The notes beneath the pieces were generated by a model, which saw nothing but the letters and a program-made list of their open reading frames with translations, was not told the DNA's origin and made no database searches. Of a stretch of DNA of 64,000 nucleotides, positions 11,887-23,164 are shown in pieces; position 1 is the stretch's first letter, and each line of letters starts with the position of its first letter. Location: contig CAJJDP010000065.1 in assembly GCA_905182995.1 (NCBI GenBank), positions 402,146 to 466,145 on the forward strand, written 5' to 3'. The stretch is from Paramecium octaurelia. Its lineage: Eukaryota > Ciliophora > Oligohymenophorea > Peniculida > Parameciidae. Position numbers and translations under genes: made by a program.

Positions 11887-12602
11887 ATGGAATTTTAAGA
11901 AATATTGGATGGTTTTCAACTGATTTGCAATGAATTATAGGGTACTTAGAATTACAAAAACATAATGGAATTGTATAATAGATCTGCCAATTTGTAGGAT
12001 CTATTTGAAAATGGGTTGATAATAGAGGGTATACAATATGATTTTGATTTGTCTGGACACATAGATGTAAAATTGTCAGATTGAATTACTAGGCAACTAA
12101 ATTAACCTTAGATAAATTTATTTAGAATGTTTTGGATTCAGATGCTGTAGTTTAAGGACACAGAAAAATTACGAGTGCTTTTGCTTCTTTGAAAAAAAAG
12201 TTGGCTTAACAAGAAGAGCAACAAAAAACAGTAGTCATGACAAATTCTTAGATTATTGCACCAAATCCAATTTAATAATAAACACGCAATAAAGCTAAGT
12301 TATTTGACACGTAGTTAAATAGTGAAAATCTTGATGATGAATTGCAAGAGGAAATCTTCAATATTACAAAGAGAATGAAAGGAATGGCTGTTAATATTTC
12401 AGATCAATTAAAGTTTGACAACAAAGTAATCGATAAAATACTCCATAAACAAGATGCAAATAAGAACAAATTGAATTTGGAAGAAAACAAATTAACCAAT
12501 TTTATGAAATCAAAAAGTTTAAGCTGTTCCACCCTATTTTTGATGCTTACTACTTCCATTTTTTTCTTTATATTTGCCATCATCTTCATTAGAATTTCAT
12601 GA
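11887..12602 (+). CDS. USE1: USE1-like SNARE, tail-anchored
   Basis: A 229-residue protein with one 26-bp intron (frame exact). The C-terminal third is the give-away. A SNARE-like helix runs from EEIFNITKRMKGMAVNISDQ through LKFDNKVIDKILHKQDANKN and KLNLEENKL. It is followed by a single C-terminal membrane anchor rich in Phe and Ile (residues ~205-228) with three residues outside. USE1 acts in Golgi-to-ER retrograde fusion with Sec20 and Ufe1/syntaxin-18. The N-terminal half is helical and Gln-rich. Assignment to USE1 rather than another tail-anchored SNARE is based on overall layout. A later Met at 11968 is an alternative start if the very short divergent spacer is not accepted. Confidence 0.6.
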
Positions 12603-12682
12603 ATGCTTATAAATTATAGAATTATTTCTATTAACAACCTTATTTGATTAAATTTTATTTACATAATTAATAATTTAACGGA

Positions 12683-14359
12683 ATGAATAAAGAAAATGTT
12701 TGTCAAGCCTTTAAAACAGTAAAAGTTAGCAATCGAGAACTAGAAACCTTTGTGAATTCTCGAGTTAATTAATTGTAAAGATAACTGCAGGAAAAAGAGT
12801 AAGAAATTGCCTAAATGTAATAATACAATCCACCTGCACATTCGCATTTGATGGAAATTAAATTTGATACCATTCAAACAGAAAATCACTAATTGAGAAA
12901 TTAAGTTAATTAATATGAATAAATGATTAAATCCATTTAAAATAAATGCAATTCGTAATAAAATCAAATAGAAACATTATCGAATTTGCTCTAAGAAACT
13001 CAATCTACTTTAGACTTTGAAAGATAAGCTAAATAAGCTTTAGAACTCTAATAATCAAATATCTAACTTGATGCAGAATCAGAAAAATCAGCAATCAAAA
13101 CATAAATTGATTTATTAAGAAAAGAAAAATATCAATATTAATCGTAATTTTAAGAAATTGAATTATAATTGAAATAATAATAATTGGCCAATATGGAACT
13201 TACCTAGGAATTAAGTACTCTCAGTAATTCATTCTAATAATTATAATTTTCATATTCCAAACTAGAGGAAAAGGCTTATGAATTAGAATCTAAGAATGAG
13301 ATCTTAGTTTCTTAATTAGATGTTTACAAAACTTAAAATGACTAGTTGAAATCTCAATGCCAACACTCTGACCCTAAAAATATAGAAAAACAATATTAAT
13401 AGAATGAGAGGATTGCTGAACTTGAAGCCAAATTGAGATTATCATATGAGAATACTTCTTAATTCCAATAAATACTGAATGAAAAATAAGATCAAATAAA
13501 GAAATTGGAAAAATAATTATAAAGACTATAAAATTGGAATGATAATAATAATATTTTATAGGATTAATTAGAAAAATCTTAATTTGCTTTTGAGGAGATG
13601 CAATTTGAAAATTAAAAAATAGCTAAATACTAATAACAATAAATAGAATAATTGAAAAGACAATTGGAGTTACAAAGTAATAACAATGAAGAATTGATTG
13701 AAACTAAATAATAATTAAAATTAATAAAAACTGAATTTGAAAATTATAAATCCATTCAAGAAAGCAAGTTAAATGAAGTAAATGTATAATATATATTGAA
13801 ATAGATAAATTCAAAGTCATAATTAGATTAACAAACTGAATGGCATTTAGAAAAATCCAAATTAGTCAGTTAAATCTAACACTTGTCAAGTTAAGTTGAA
13901 GTTTAATAAAATCAAACTTATGATTAATTTAGAATTCAAATTGAAAGTTAGATGGCATTAAAATATTCAGCTGAAAAGGTCCAATTAGAAAATCAATTAT
14001 GGGCTGTAGAAGATCAATTGAATGGAATATAAAATTCTATTGAATTATACGTTACAAAAATTAGTTAATTAAATATTGAGAATGATTAATTAAGAGAATA
14101 ATTAATTGAAAATTAGAATCATTCAAAATAAATTTTGATATTAGAATAATAAATTCGTAACTTTTGTGTGGAAATAGAAAAATTAAAGAGCATTGTAATG
14201 CAGAAAAGCGATCAAATTGAATTTTTGTCCTCAAAGAAAATATAGACAGAATAATTGGTTAATTATGTGTAAGAATTGGAAAGAAAAGTGAATAATCTAA
14301 GTTAAGACAATTAAAGATTAAATGCAATAATAATTTAAAGATGCAAAAACTCTTGGTGA
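12683..14359 (+). CDS. Coiled-coil protein, Gln-rich
   Basis: A single uninterrupted frame of 558 residues. After a short head (MNKENVCQAFKTVKVSNREL) nearly the whole protein is heptad-like, dense in Leu, Ile, Glu, Gln, Lys and Asn, as in ELERKVNNLSQDNQRLNAII near the end. This predicts a long rod-like coiled coil. It has no membrane segment and no recognisable catalytic domain. Coiled coils of this kind in Paramecium are often cytoskeletal or basal-body components, but nothing here proves that. It is convergent with the small gene at 14413, with 53 bp between the stops. Confidence 0.7.
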
Positions 14360-14412
14360 GCAAAATTTATTATTTTTACTTTCACATATAATGTATATAA
14401 TCATATTTATAA

Positions 14413-14931
14413 TCAATGTTATCTTTTTTTAAATCTTAAGAAATATTTAGGCAATGATTTCGTAAATTTTTTGGATTCCAAATTAGAATTCTTTTCAACG
14501 AAATTAAAGTTAAATTCTTGCATAGTTTAAGCAACTTACACAGTTTAAACTTAGACAGTCTTATATTCAGATGAATGTCTAATTCTGTTGGTTTTGACTT
14601 ATGTAATTACAAATTTATGTTACTAAATTAATGGATTAAGGATTTTATCTTAAGGCTTGTAAAGTGAGATGGTTCTCAATTCAGTTCTACATCTAGAATC
14701 GTTAATTGGACTATTTAATTTGCTTAAAGGATTGTGTGGAGGAGATAAGTTAGACTGAGTTAAATTTATAATTATTTTTCTGGCATCAGCTAATGAATTC
14801 GATTAAGTTCTTCTTAATAGTTTTTTAATTTCCTTGTCGTAATCAATTTCATGCAGTGATTCCTCAGTAATACCCAAATTCAATAAAGATTCCACTGCAT
14901 TTTTTTCTTTTTAGTTATAATAATTAAACAT
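14413..14931 (-). CDS. Small Ser/Gln-rich protein of unknown function
   Basis: A 172-residue intronless frame starting MFNYYNQKEKNAVESLLNLG. It has a helical N-terminal ~45 residues (LLNLGITEESLHEIDYDKEI), a disordered Ser/Pro/Gln middle, and a very basic C-terminus (KYFLRFKKRQH). The antisense strand is also open for much of this stretch, but the antisense reading is Leu/Val-rich and cannot be joined in frame to the coiled-coil gene, so this strand is preferred. No family was recognised. The start lies 18 bp downstream of the stop of the EF-hand gene on the same strand. Confidence 0.55.
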
Positions 14932-14948
14932 AATTATTTAATAATAAA

Positions 14949-16489
14949 TCATGATCCAACCTTTTTAATCTACTCTTAAATTTATTCAGGTGTTTTTAAT
15001 GGAATGTAGGCATCAATTTTTGTATGTTGAGGCAAGCGTGACTGTAAATATTATATCAAATGAATACCCTTTATTCCATTAGATCAACATTGAAGTACTT
15101 TTTAATGATGGCTCCGATCTTTCTAGCTTCTTATTTGTAATTCACTTAGTCCTTATCATTTCTTTTAATGTAACTTTGTAATGAATACAACTAATACTAA
15201 GTTGAATAGTAATACTTGGACTTTGGATAGTTTAATCTTCTCACAATTCTTTAAAGCAATCATTAATTCATTGATCTTAATGATTCCATTATTCTCTTTG
15301 TCTTATCTTTTAAAATGTTCAAGTAAAAACACTTCCATTTTACTTCTCTAAGCTTCTAATAAACCTTTGACTAAATTTTCAAAGATAGTTTCTTCTAATA
15401 CCTTATCACTAATTTCGTATTCAATTTGTTTAACTCCAATGATGTCCATTATTTATTTGATTTCATCCTCTGTAAAGAATTATTACTAGATGATAACAAT
15501 ATAAAAATACTTCTTCCAGAATCTATTGAAAAACATTGGAAGGAACAGAATGAATTTCATCCTCGTCCTTAATTTTACATTACTCTACTATTTTTTTATA
15601 AACATTTCTAAGATCAGTAGAGAGCATCCATTATGCTTCAAATCTGCTTTCCTCTTCCTTCTCTCTCAATTCCTTAAGTGCCTAATTCTGACAATAGATT
15701 GAATGCAGAGTTTCAATTCCAAAAGAGGAAATGTCTTTGAATTGCAGAATTCCTGTTCTTGATACATCCAATCTATTGAGTGTATCCTCTAATTAATGTT
15801 TACCTAGATGTAATCCCATCAATTAAAATAATTAGCCTCCTTCTTCATGGGAGATCACTCCCATGTCATCTTTATCTATTTATCTAAAACATTAATAGAG
15901 GAGTTCGGTTAGCATTTTGATTTCCCTAATTTTTTCTTCTTCTGTGATTGTGAATTAATTTACTAATTCTTAATCGTGTTCCAATAATTCTGGCTAAATG
16001 ACTAAATTCTCCTTTTCTTATTCTGGTTATTTTTCATATAATACTTCATCCATTCTCTTATTAGTAATTCTAGTTTGTTCAAATTCTGTTCCTAGAAACA
16101 TGATTCTACAAGTTCTATCTTTGCGTGCCAAAATTGTTTCAATCCATTTCTTGAAAATTATAGGATTTGCTTACTTCCATTTATGAAATTCGAATAGTTC
16201 GATTGACTAAATGTATAAGTGAATCATTTTCAAATCTGAATGACATTGTTTTTTCAGACGGATCTGTCAAATCTGGAATGTAGAAATACACTTTCACTGT
16301 TGCAACAGGGATGGGATTTGATGGAGTGGGTAATGAGAAAACTGTCATGAAACTATATATAAATTGAATAACTTACGTATGTCCTGAAGTGGTTTCTTCA
16401 ATATAGCTTGTGTAATATAAATACTTCTTAGTCCATTGACTTACGAAGTTGTTGATCAAATGAATGCTTCTTTCTAATAAATCTGTCAT
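14949..16489 (-). CDS. EF-hand calcium-binding protein, unnamed
   Basis: A 473-residue protein with five introns (24, 25, 25, 19 and 26 bp; frame exact). The first ~130 residues (MTDLLERSIHLINNFVSQW..., later PVATVKVYFYIPDL) are of unknown type. EF-hand-like loops follow: IDKDDMGVISHEE, LDVSRTGILQFKD and QDKENNGIIKINE, each in helix-loop-helix context. Loop residues 1, 3, 5 and 12 are mostly acidic or polar, so at least two sites may bind calcium. There is no kinase or protease domain. The arrangement recalls ciliary EF-hand proteins, but I cannot name a family. Confidence 0.65.
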
Positions 16490-16564
16490 TAATGTTATTA
16501 ATTAATTATTTGCAAAAAACAAATTAAATCAATTCAGGAACAGAGATCATTTATTTACACTATT

Positions 16565-17374
16565 TCAATTAAGTTTTTGGGCATTCTATTTTTATGTTAA
16601 TTATAATTACAATTCATCCATATTTTTATATAATTTGTACATTTTGAGTTAAACTAATATATCTAAATCTGCAGATAATTTTAGTTTTTATTAACTCATA
16701 ATTTTTAATACTTTCGATTCCATTTTAAGTTTAATTTATGATTATTAAGCTTAAAATGCCAGAATCGGAAACATCATCTTATTTTCACTCTAATTGTTCT
16801 AGTTTCTGTGTACTAGATTCTTTAGAGCAGCAACCTTAATGAATAACTCTTGTAGTCTTTTCTTTTTGTCCTTTATCAAGTTCTTTTAATTGATCTATAA
16901 AGAAATTACATTAATATTATACCAATTACTCTTTAAACATGTCAGTTTCATTTCTTCTCATCCTGTGTTTGCAAGAGACATCAGAAATGACTCGTTTACC
17001 ATCCTTCCTTAACACCTTTGAAGCGATCATAACATTTAAAGCATCATAAACTCTTCTTTTGATATTTTATTCATCTTTAGGCTTGTAACTCAATTTTAAT
17101 TCATACATTATCTAATTCAACTATTTATCCATCAGAACCTAAATCTTAAATCAATCTTTATGCAACATCCTTATAAGATGTGGATTTCAATTCCAATACT
17201 ATATCTCTCACTTTAACACTCAAATTACGTAGTCCTGTAATACTATCACTGTATACCTTTCTAACTTCTCTGAGGCGTCTAATCTTAATAGAATGCTAAA
17301 TTTATTGACTTCTTTTCATTCTTCTCAGAATAATACCTCCTTGTTTATTCACTTCTACGTTTCTGTGGTGTCAT
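16565..17374 (-). CDS. TFDP: DP-family transcription factor (E2F dimerisation partner)
   Basis: A 243-residue protein with three introns (25, 25 and 28 bp; frame exact). DP proteins pair with E2F to control cell-cycle genes. The winged-helix DNA-binding domain is visible as GLRNLSVKVRDIVLELKSTS, then YKDVAQRLI, then IKRRVYDALNVMIASKVLRK, with the RRVYD DNA-contact motif intact. Next is the dimerisation coiled coil, KKKRLQELFIKVAALKNLVH, then RNQ, close to the DP signature 'LQELiLQqIAFKNLVQRN'. The C-terminal marked-box part is divergent. Reading through the third intron as exon would truncate the protein before this coiled coil, so splicing is strongly supported. Confidence 0.85.
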
Positions 17375-17496
17375 TTCTGTAGTGTTAATTTAAACAATTT
17401 AAAATCCCTATTACTTATTTTGTGATTATTTGATCACAACTTATTTTAATTGGGGAGATTGATTATTTGATGTTTACAGATCAAACATTTTTTATA

Positions 17497-17859
17497 ATGG
17501 TTATTGATCAAAAGGAAAAATATCATCTCCATTTTGTATGGGTTATGCAATGTAATAATCTTGCAAGACCATGTTATTAGGACTTAGGTGAGCACGAAAT
17601 AAAATAGGACTGTAAGGCTAAAACAGAATCATGTTGGATTGACGAAGGTTTAGAGGAGAGGATTCCAGTTCAGAATGAAAATCATTTGGAGTCTAATCAG
17701 TCATTATAATAATTAATTAAAATTCGCATTCATTTAATTATATTTTTGCGCAATTTATAATTCACTTTCAATTTTATTTGCTACATAATAGGAACAATAA
17801 ATAATTAATCAGTTAATAACATATAATTATTTATTCAATAATTCTATTTTAATTTATGA
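17497..17859 (+). CDS. Possible small protein, unknown
   Basis: A 120-codon frame starting MVIDQKEKYHLHFVWVMQCN. The first ~70 residues are charged and protein-like, with six Cys in total over the frame; the rest is hydrophobic and AT-driven and may be non-coding. It may be a short gene with a 3' intron I did not detect. It lies in the gap between the divergent DP and centrin genes. No family was recognised. Confidence 0.3.
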
Positions 17860-18236
17860 TATTGTCATTAGACTATCTAAACAAATACATACATAGAATA
17901 TCTATATATTAATATGACCTATAAAACACATAAGGGATAAACAATATTGCTCATGAACAAGTTGTTGTTCTCCTATTCAATATGATTGTATTGAGAATTA
18001 TATTTTAATCTATTTCGAATATGACTTTTAAGTCCAATTATTCTATAATATTATACATCTCTTTTCAAAATGACACTATCAAGGTAGTATATATTTTAAG
18101 AATCATCATCTCGTTAATCCTGCATTTACATACTCGTTTTGATCACTTCTAATTAGTTATCTAGGGGTATTATATATTACAACTGTAATTAATGTGAATC
18201 AATTTGAAATATTTATTAAAAAAATTAAAACTTACG
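17860..18236. other. Upstream region of the centrin gene
   Basis: AT-rich sequence with no protein-like frame or RNA gene seen. It presumably contains the centrin promoter. Confidence 0.35.
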
Positions 18237-18883
18237 ATGAAAAATCAATAGCAATAATCATCAGGCAATACTAATGCTGCTTAGATAAGAAAGAAGCTGC
18301 TCAATAATTAATAAGTTTTATCTGAAAGCTAAAAAAATGAAATCAAAAAAGCTTTTGATTATTTCGATACTGCAGGATCAGGCACAATTGAGGCAACAAA
18401 CTTAAAAGTAGTGTTGAGAGCTTTGGGCTTTGATCCAACACAAGAAGAAATTGGAAAACTTATTAAAGATCTCGGCAAAGGAGATGTTAAATATGATGCT
18501 TAGAGAATTGATTTTTAAGAATTTCTAGAAATTATGATGGTCAAGATGAGTCAGAAAGATTCTCTAGATGATATTAAAAAGGCATTTAATCTTTTCAAAG
18601 ATAGTAACAACCCAAAAGTATTGAATGAATATTCATTTAGAAAATAATCACATTTGATTCCTTAAAGAAAGTAATCTAAGATTTAGATGAAGATATGACT
18701 GATTAGTAAATCCTGCAATTGTTAAAGGGAGCCCAATCAAACACAAATGAATTGAAAGAGATGGATAAAGACGGAAAAAAGGAGAAGAAACAACCGGAAG
18801 ATGAGTACAAGATAGAAGTGTCAGAAGATCAATTTATTAAAATATTAACAAGAGATCTTAATGATGACAAAAAGAAATTATGA
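18237..18883 (+). CDS. Divergent centrin
   Basis: A 207-residue protein with one 23-bp intron (frame exact). Centrins are calmodulin-like EF-hand proteins of basal bodies and, in Paramecium, of the contractile infraciliary lattice. The core [20 protein letters not shown], then [20 protein letters not shown] and RIDFQEFLEIM, is clearly centrin. EF-hand 1 has D-T-A-G-S-G but lacks the final acidic residue. Hands 2 and 3 are degenerate. The fourth has DKDG followed by a ~10-residue Lys-rich insertion before the loop end, so calcium binding is doubtful in most hands. The N-terminal ~30 residues are Gln/Asn-rich. It is convergent with the Smr gene, with 9 bp between the stops. Confidence 0.88.
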
Positions 18884-18892
18884 AACTTAATT

Positions 18893-20387
18893 TCATATTT
18901 TAACAATCATTCTTCCCTCATATTATCCAACTATCTAATAATTGCATGATCTGAAATACTATTGTGCTATTGGTCCTATGACTGGTACTCTATTTTTAGA
19001 GTGTAAACCTAAACATTTCAATTCAGATTACCTCTGCCTACAATAAACTCTACATCTATATGCATTTTTTTCAACCTTGTTTTATATATTTTAATCTATT
19101 CTATCAATTCATCCAATAGCTCTTCTACTTCTCCTCCATATATGCCATGCAAATCTATTTTTGTAAATGATTATCCTGCGACAATCATTGCAACAAATAA
19201 CTTAATCCCTTCATATTCCAATTATTAAATTTTCTCATATTAAGTTTCATAAAAATGATTTAATTTGACCCCCATAGCCACATTTCCATATTTACCTGTA
19301 TATATTAGTCATATTCAATACCTGCACATCTATTCACAACTTGAGAATTGTTTCTTATTTCTTTTATTTTTTACCTATTATTAGCAAATAGTTATTTGAG
19401 TTCATTTGCAGATAGATTTCTGTACTTTTCACTCACAGTATATTATTAGACTTGAATTGAATTATCTTATTAAACTACAACTTTAGGTCTTTGTATAGTT
19501 TTTGGATAATATTCGTCATTGTAATATTAAGTAAGAAAGCCTTTGCAATACTCATAGGTTCCTAATTATTCAAATGCAAATTTGATTTTCGAATAAGAAA
19601 AGAAGGGGAATTCTTCACATAATCTTTGTAAAAGAGAAGTTGAATCTGGTTTCGATTACTATTACTATTGTTATGTCCAAGAGTTCACAAATTTTCTTAG
19701 ATTACCATAATTTGAGATTTGCATTTATTGAGACAGAATTTCTTTGTTGGTTTTTAATTGCATTTTTTAACCCTCATCTGGAGGAATCAAAAAGGGAAAT
19801 TCATTGTAATCATTCTAAATTTAGTTCTGCTATTAGTTTATCAGCTTGTGCATATAGGATTGGATGTTGCTTATAAATTCAGGTGGTATTTGATTGACAT
19901 CAACCCCAAGTAGATCAAGATAAATATTATTATTAACATTATCCTCATTTTTTGTTTCATCATAAAACTTATCGTAGGAATTGAGGACATCCTTTAGTTC
20001 TGGTTCATCCAGCCAAATCATTGACACTTCAGCTTTTAATGAATTATAGTCTTCTGACTTGTCTTCAAAAATAAAGCCTTCATTTAATTCTTCTTCGTTC
20101 TCATTGTTTTCTAATTTCTCAAACTCTTTTATATACTTTTAGAGGTCATCCTCTTATATTTCCACTACATCTTCCAGAACTTCAGGCTCACTTTATAATT
20201 CTAGCAACTTTGATACAGTATTTTCAATGTTTGCTTTTTCTGACCTATAACATTATTCGATTAATTCTTTATCAAATGATGGAAACATATCATAGAGGGT
20301 TTACGGTGGTAATTATTATTGTCTTCTCTTTTTATTTTACCTCGAAGTTGTTTTTGTTGTTACATAATTTAATTCCTCGTCTGACAT
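18893..20387 (-). CDS. CUE / DUF1771 / Smr domain protein
   Basis: A 481-residue protein with two introns (26 and 23 bp; frame exact). A CUE-like ubiquitin-binding motif is near residue 30 (LYDMFPSFDKELIEQCYRSE). Next come an acidic middle, a second CUE-like stretch (LCEEFPFFSYSKIKFAFEQL), and a DUF1771 helix pair (CAGKYGNVAMGVKLNHFYET). The Smr nuclease-like domain closes the protein: KIDLHGIYGGEVEELLDELI, then VEFIVGRGLHSKNRVPVIGP. It has the DLHG and GRG motifs seen in N4BP2 and in ribosome-collision endonucleases of the Cue2/NONU-1 group. That group cleaves mRNA on stalled, ubiquitinated ribosomes. The domain order fits such a role, and Pelota, another rescue factor, is also in this window. 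Confidence 0.85.
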
Positions 20388-20572
20388 AATAAAATTTATG
20401 ATAAATAAGTTCATTCGTAATTGTTTAAAATTTAAATCCTCCATACATTTAAATATTTATATCTCAACTAAATGATTGCCTTTCATTCTTAATATTAATT
20501 ATAATTATAAAAACTAAGTAACATTAATAAAAATTAGGTAAAATTCATTAAATATTCTATTCTCATATTAAC

Positions 20573-21658
20573 TAAAGGTTTTCATATGGATTCTTTATTC
20601 CTAATGACACTTTTTGAATCATCTACTCTCGAAATTAATTTAAAGCCTCCCTGACATCTTTACACTTTTTTATTGCTATTTCTACTCCTAATATTATTTA
20701 TTACATTCTAAAAGAGGCATCAAATCTTTCAGAGCTCTGTCCTTTTGCTCCCCTGTCCAACTCTAAATGTATATCCCATTTTCAGGTTGCAACTAAAAGT
20801 TCTCTGGCATATTATCCACTATTATCACTCTATTTAAGTTCCTTCCAAGAATAGATAGATCCTATACATTGCTAAGTAACCTTACTTTTATATACACATT
20901 ATCCTTTTGTAATGTATGTTCTCTATATAATCTTGCTTTGACAATCTATTATTTATCAATTATATCTATAATAAAATTAGCATAATCAGGTTAGGCAGCT
21001 GTAAAAATTACTATTTCATAATATTTTGATAACTTTTCTAAAAACTCCTCTGTGTAAGGTCTCACTAAAAATTGCCCTCCACCATTTGGAAACTAATTAT
21101 TGCTATTTATGTGTACTTCTTAATAATGAACTAATGTTTCATCTAGATCCAACACTAATGTATAATTTTTGGTTTATTTAGTAGGAAGTATGGGCTATTT
21201 CTTTTTGTCTACAGCACTTGTACTTTTATTAGCACTTTAACTCTTTAGACTGTTATCTTTTTATAACTACTTAGAAATTTGATTTAATATTTTGTTTTGC
21301 TAAACAAAATAAGATTCTAAACTTTGTTATTTGAAATCAAGTGACTAATATACCTCTGGATGAGTCGTGTCGTCAATACCTAATATTGATTAATTACTTA
21401 CATCAATTCTAAAATAGATCTTATAATAAAATTATTTTTCTATAAGGTCTATTTGGCCTTGCTCTGTTGTTTTTTTTACTAAAATTGCCTTAATTCTATC
21501 CTTTACTTTAACAAAGACTAATTTTATAATTACTTATTTGATACATGAACCACAGCAGAATTGATAGTTTAAATTAAGTAAAAATTACTTTATGTGATGT
21601 ATACGATTAAGTTTTTAAAGTTTTAATCCAAAATCTATTATCCTCTTGATTATTCCAT
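20573..21658 (-). CDS. FCP1/SCP-type (NLI-interacting factor) phosphatase
   Basis: A HAD-family protein phosphatase related to the small CTD phosphatases that remove phosphate from RNA polymerase II tails and other proteins. The catalytic motif is YTLVLDLDETLVH, with both nucleophile Asps of DxDxT present. Then come FLVRPYTEEFLEKLSKYYEI, VIFTAA, DYANFIIDIID and DLSILGRNLNRVIIVDN, then NGIYIQSWTGEQKDRALKDL and KCKDVREAL. Two C-terminal introns (24 and 29 bp) are well supported. The N-terminal ~120 residues are Gln-rich. I could not resolve how the first exon joins the catalytic frame, so the start at 21658 is provisional. Confidence 0.8.
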
Positions 21659-21731
21659 TAACATGATCAAAACAGTAAATGATTCTAATAAAAATGTGTC
21701 AATTATATTTATGTCGATATCATATAGATAT

Positions 21732-22698
21732 TCACTCTATAATTAATAATTATTATACATTCTTTCTTTCTGACAATTCACTTATACATTAATGAAGTTC
21801 CATGCAATGATTGACCAATGATGAATAATTTAATTTTTCTAAATTTTAATTCAGTTGATTCCATTATAATTCCTTCTAGAGTACCAACTAAATAAGTTGA
21901 TCAGAGATTTCTTCAGTCTTAGCGAAACAATTTAAGTCTTATTAGGGTCTTTTAGAAATAGTAGAAATTCCATTATTTTTGACAGTTGATGTCTCATTCT
22001 AATTTTAGTATTTTTCAGTTTTTTATGAAGTTTTCCTTTATAGACTATTGTCGATTTTTTGTTTCAATTATTAGATCTAACTTATGTAGATCGAGGAATG
22101 ATAACTATCTTTGTTCTAATTGTTATTAAGCCAATTCTTTTATGTTATTTAGTTGTTATTGTTTCTTTATTGCTGATGTTGCTTTGCCAATTAAGATAAC
22201 GTTAACACATTCTATTTAATCTGGGAATCTGACTATTTATTTTGAAACATGTAATATAAGTTTTGAAGGTTTTCGTTATTCTGATTTGCTTCTCTAGTAG
22301 ATTAAGGTGCTACTAACTACTATTTGAAATACGAATCATTTGCCTTTGGTGTTTTAGAGTCTTAATATTAAGAATTATTTACAAGTGTTATCTGTCAACT
22401 TCATATCCTATTTCTCTCTTAGACTCTATCCAAATGATGATTTCGGTGAAATTTGATCTGTCTATACTAAATTTGAAAGTATTTATTTAATCTTTGAGGC
22501 ACTTTATTAATTGCGATGACCTGTCCTCTCTTGAGGAGTATGATCTGAGAGTTTAATAAATATATGCAATATACTTCTATATTCATTTAGATCTTTGAAT
22601 GAATTCTTCGATTTATTTGATATCATAGAGTTTTCAAGATTATTAGTTAGATAAGAATTGCGTAATTTCTTTTATTCATTTTGTCGATAAGAATTCAT
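21732..22698 (-). CDS. Gln/Ser-rich protein with short coiled coils, unknown
   Basis: A ~304-314-residue protein. One 22-bp intron is required; a second possible 30-bp intron preserves the frame and cannot be decided. It starts MNSYRQNEQKKLRNSYLTNN. It is low in hydrophobic residues, rich in Gln, Ser, Lys and Asn, and ends with a helical segment (LVLQKELQWNQLNQNLEKLN...). It is probably largely disordered. No family was recognised. It lies 73 bp upstream of the phosphatase, on the same strand. Confidence 0.55.
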
Positions 22699-23164
22699 AT
22701 TGAATGAGTTACTTTAACAGATTTTAATTAATGAACTATTTTATATTACCAATTAAAATTCTTTCTAATTTTGAATCCCCAAAGCATATCAATTTTAATC
22801 TATATCAACCTTACATGAGGTATTCTTTTGTAAATACCACATATTATGGGTACGTTTCTTGAAGAAGAGAATTCTTATATTTAAAATATACCATAGTCAA
22901 AATGATGTTACAAAGACTGAATTAATCTTAATTATCGCAATTTTTAATTAAAGGATGGTGATTGATAGATAAATTCAAGTTTTTATCTAAATCATTAATT
23001 CATTGATTTCATTATAATAACGAAAAACTAACTTTTTTATTAACAAATTTATGTTCGAAAAAATGTATAAATTTATTGGATAGTAAAAAATATAGTATAA
23101 TTTTCTATCTACTTCTTTATTTAAATGCAACCTTTCATTGGCAAGAAATAATAATTAAATTAAG
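22699..23164. other. Divergent intergenic region, nothing recognised
   Basis: AT-rich region between two divergent genes, which probably holds both promoters. No open frame or RNA gene was seen. Confidence 0.35.

Noticed and set aside
14430-14758. Extension of the coiled-coil gene through an 85-bp intron into a Leu-rich plus-strand frame
   Set aside because: The intron would be far too long and the phases do not match. The minus strand holds a complete 172-codon frame here.
16565-16723. Separate 52-residue gene downstream of DP
   Set aside because: Splicing a 28-bp intron makes it the C-terminus of the DP gene, restores the DP dimerisation motif and makes the total length an exact multiple of three.
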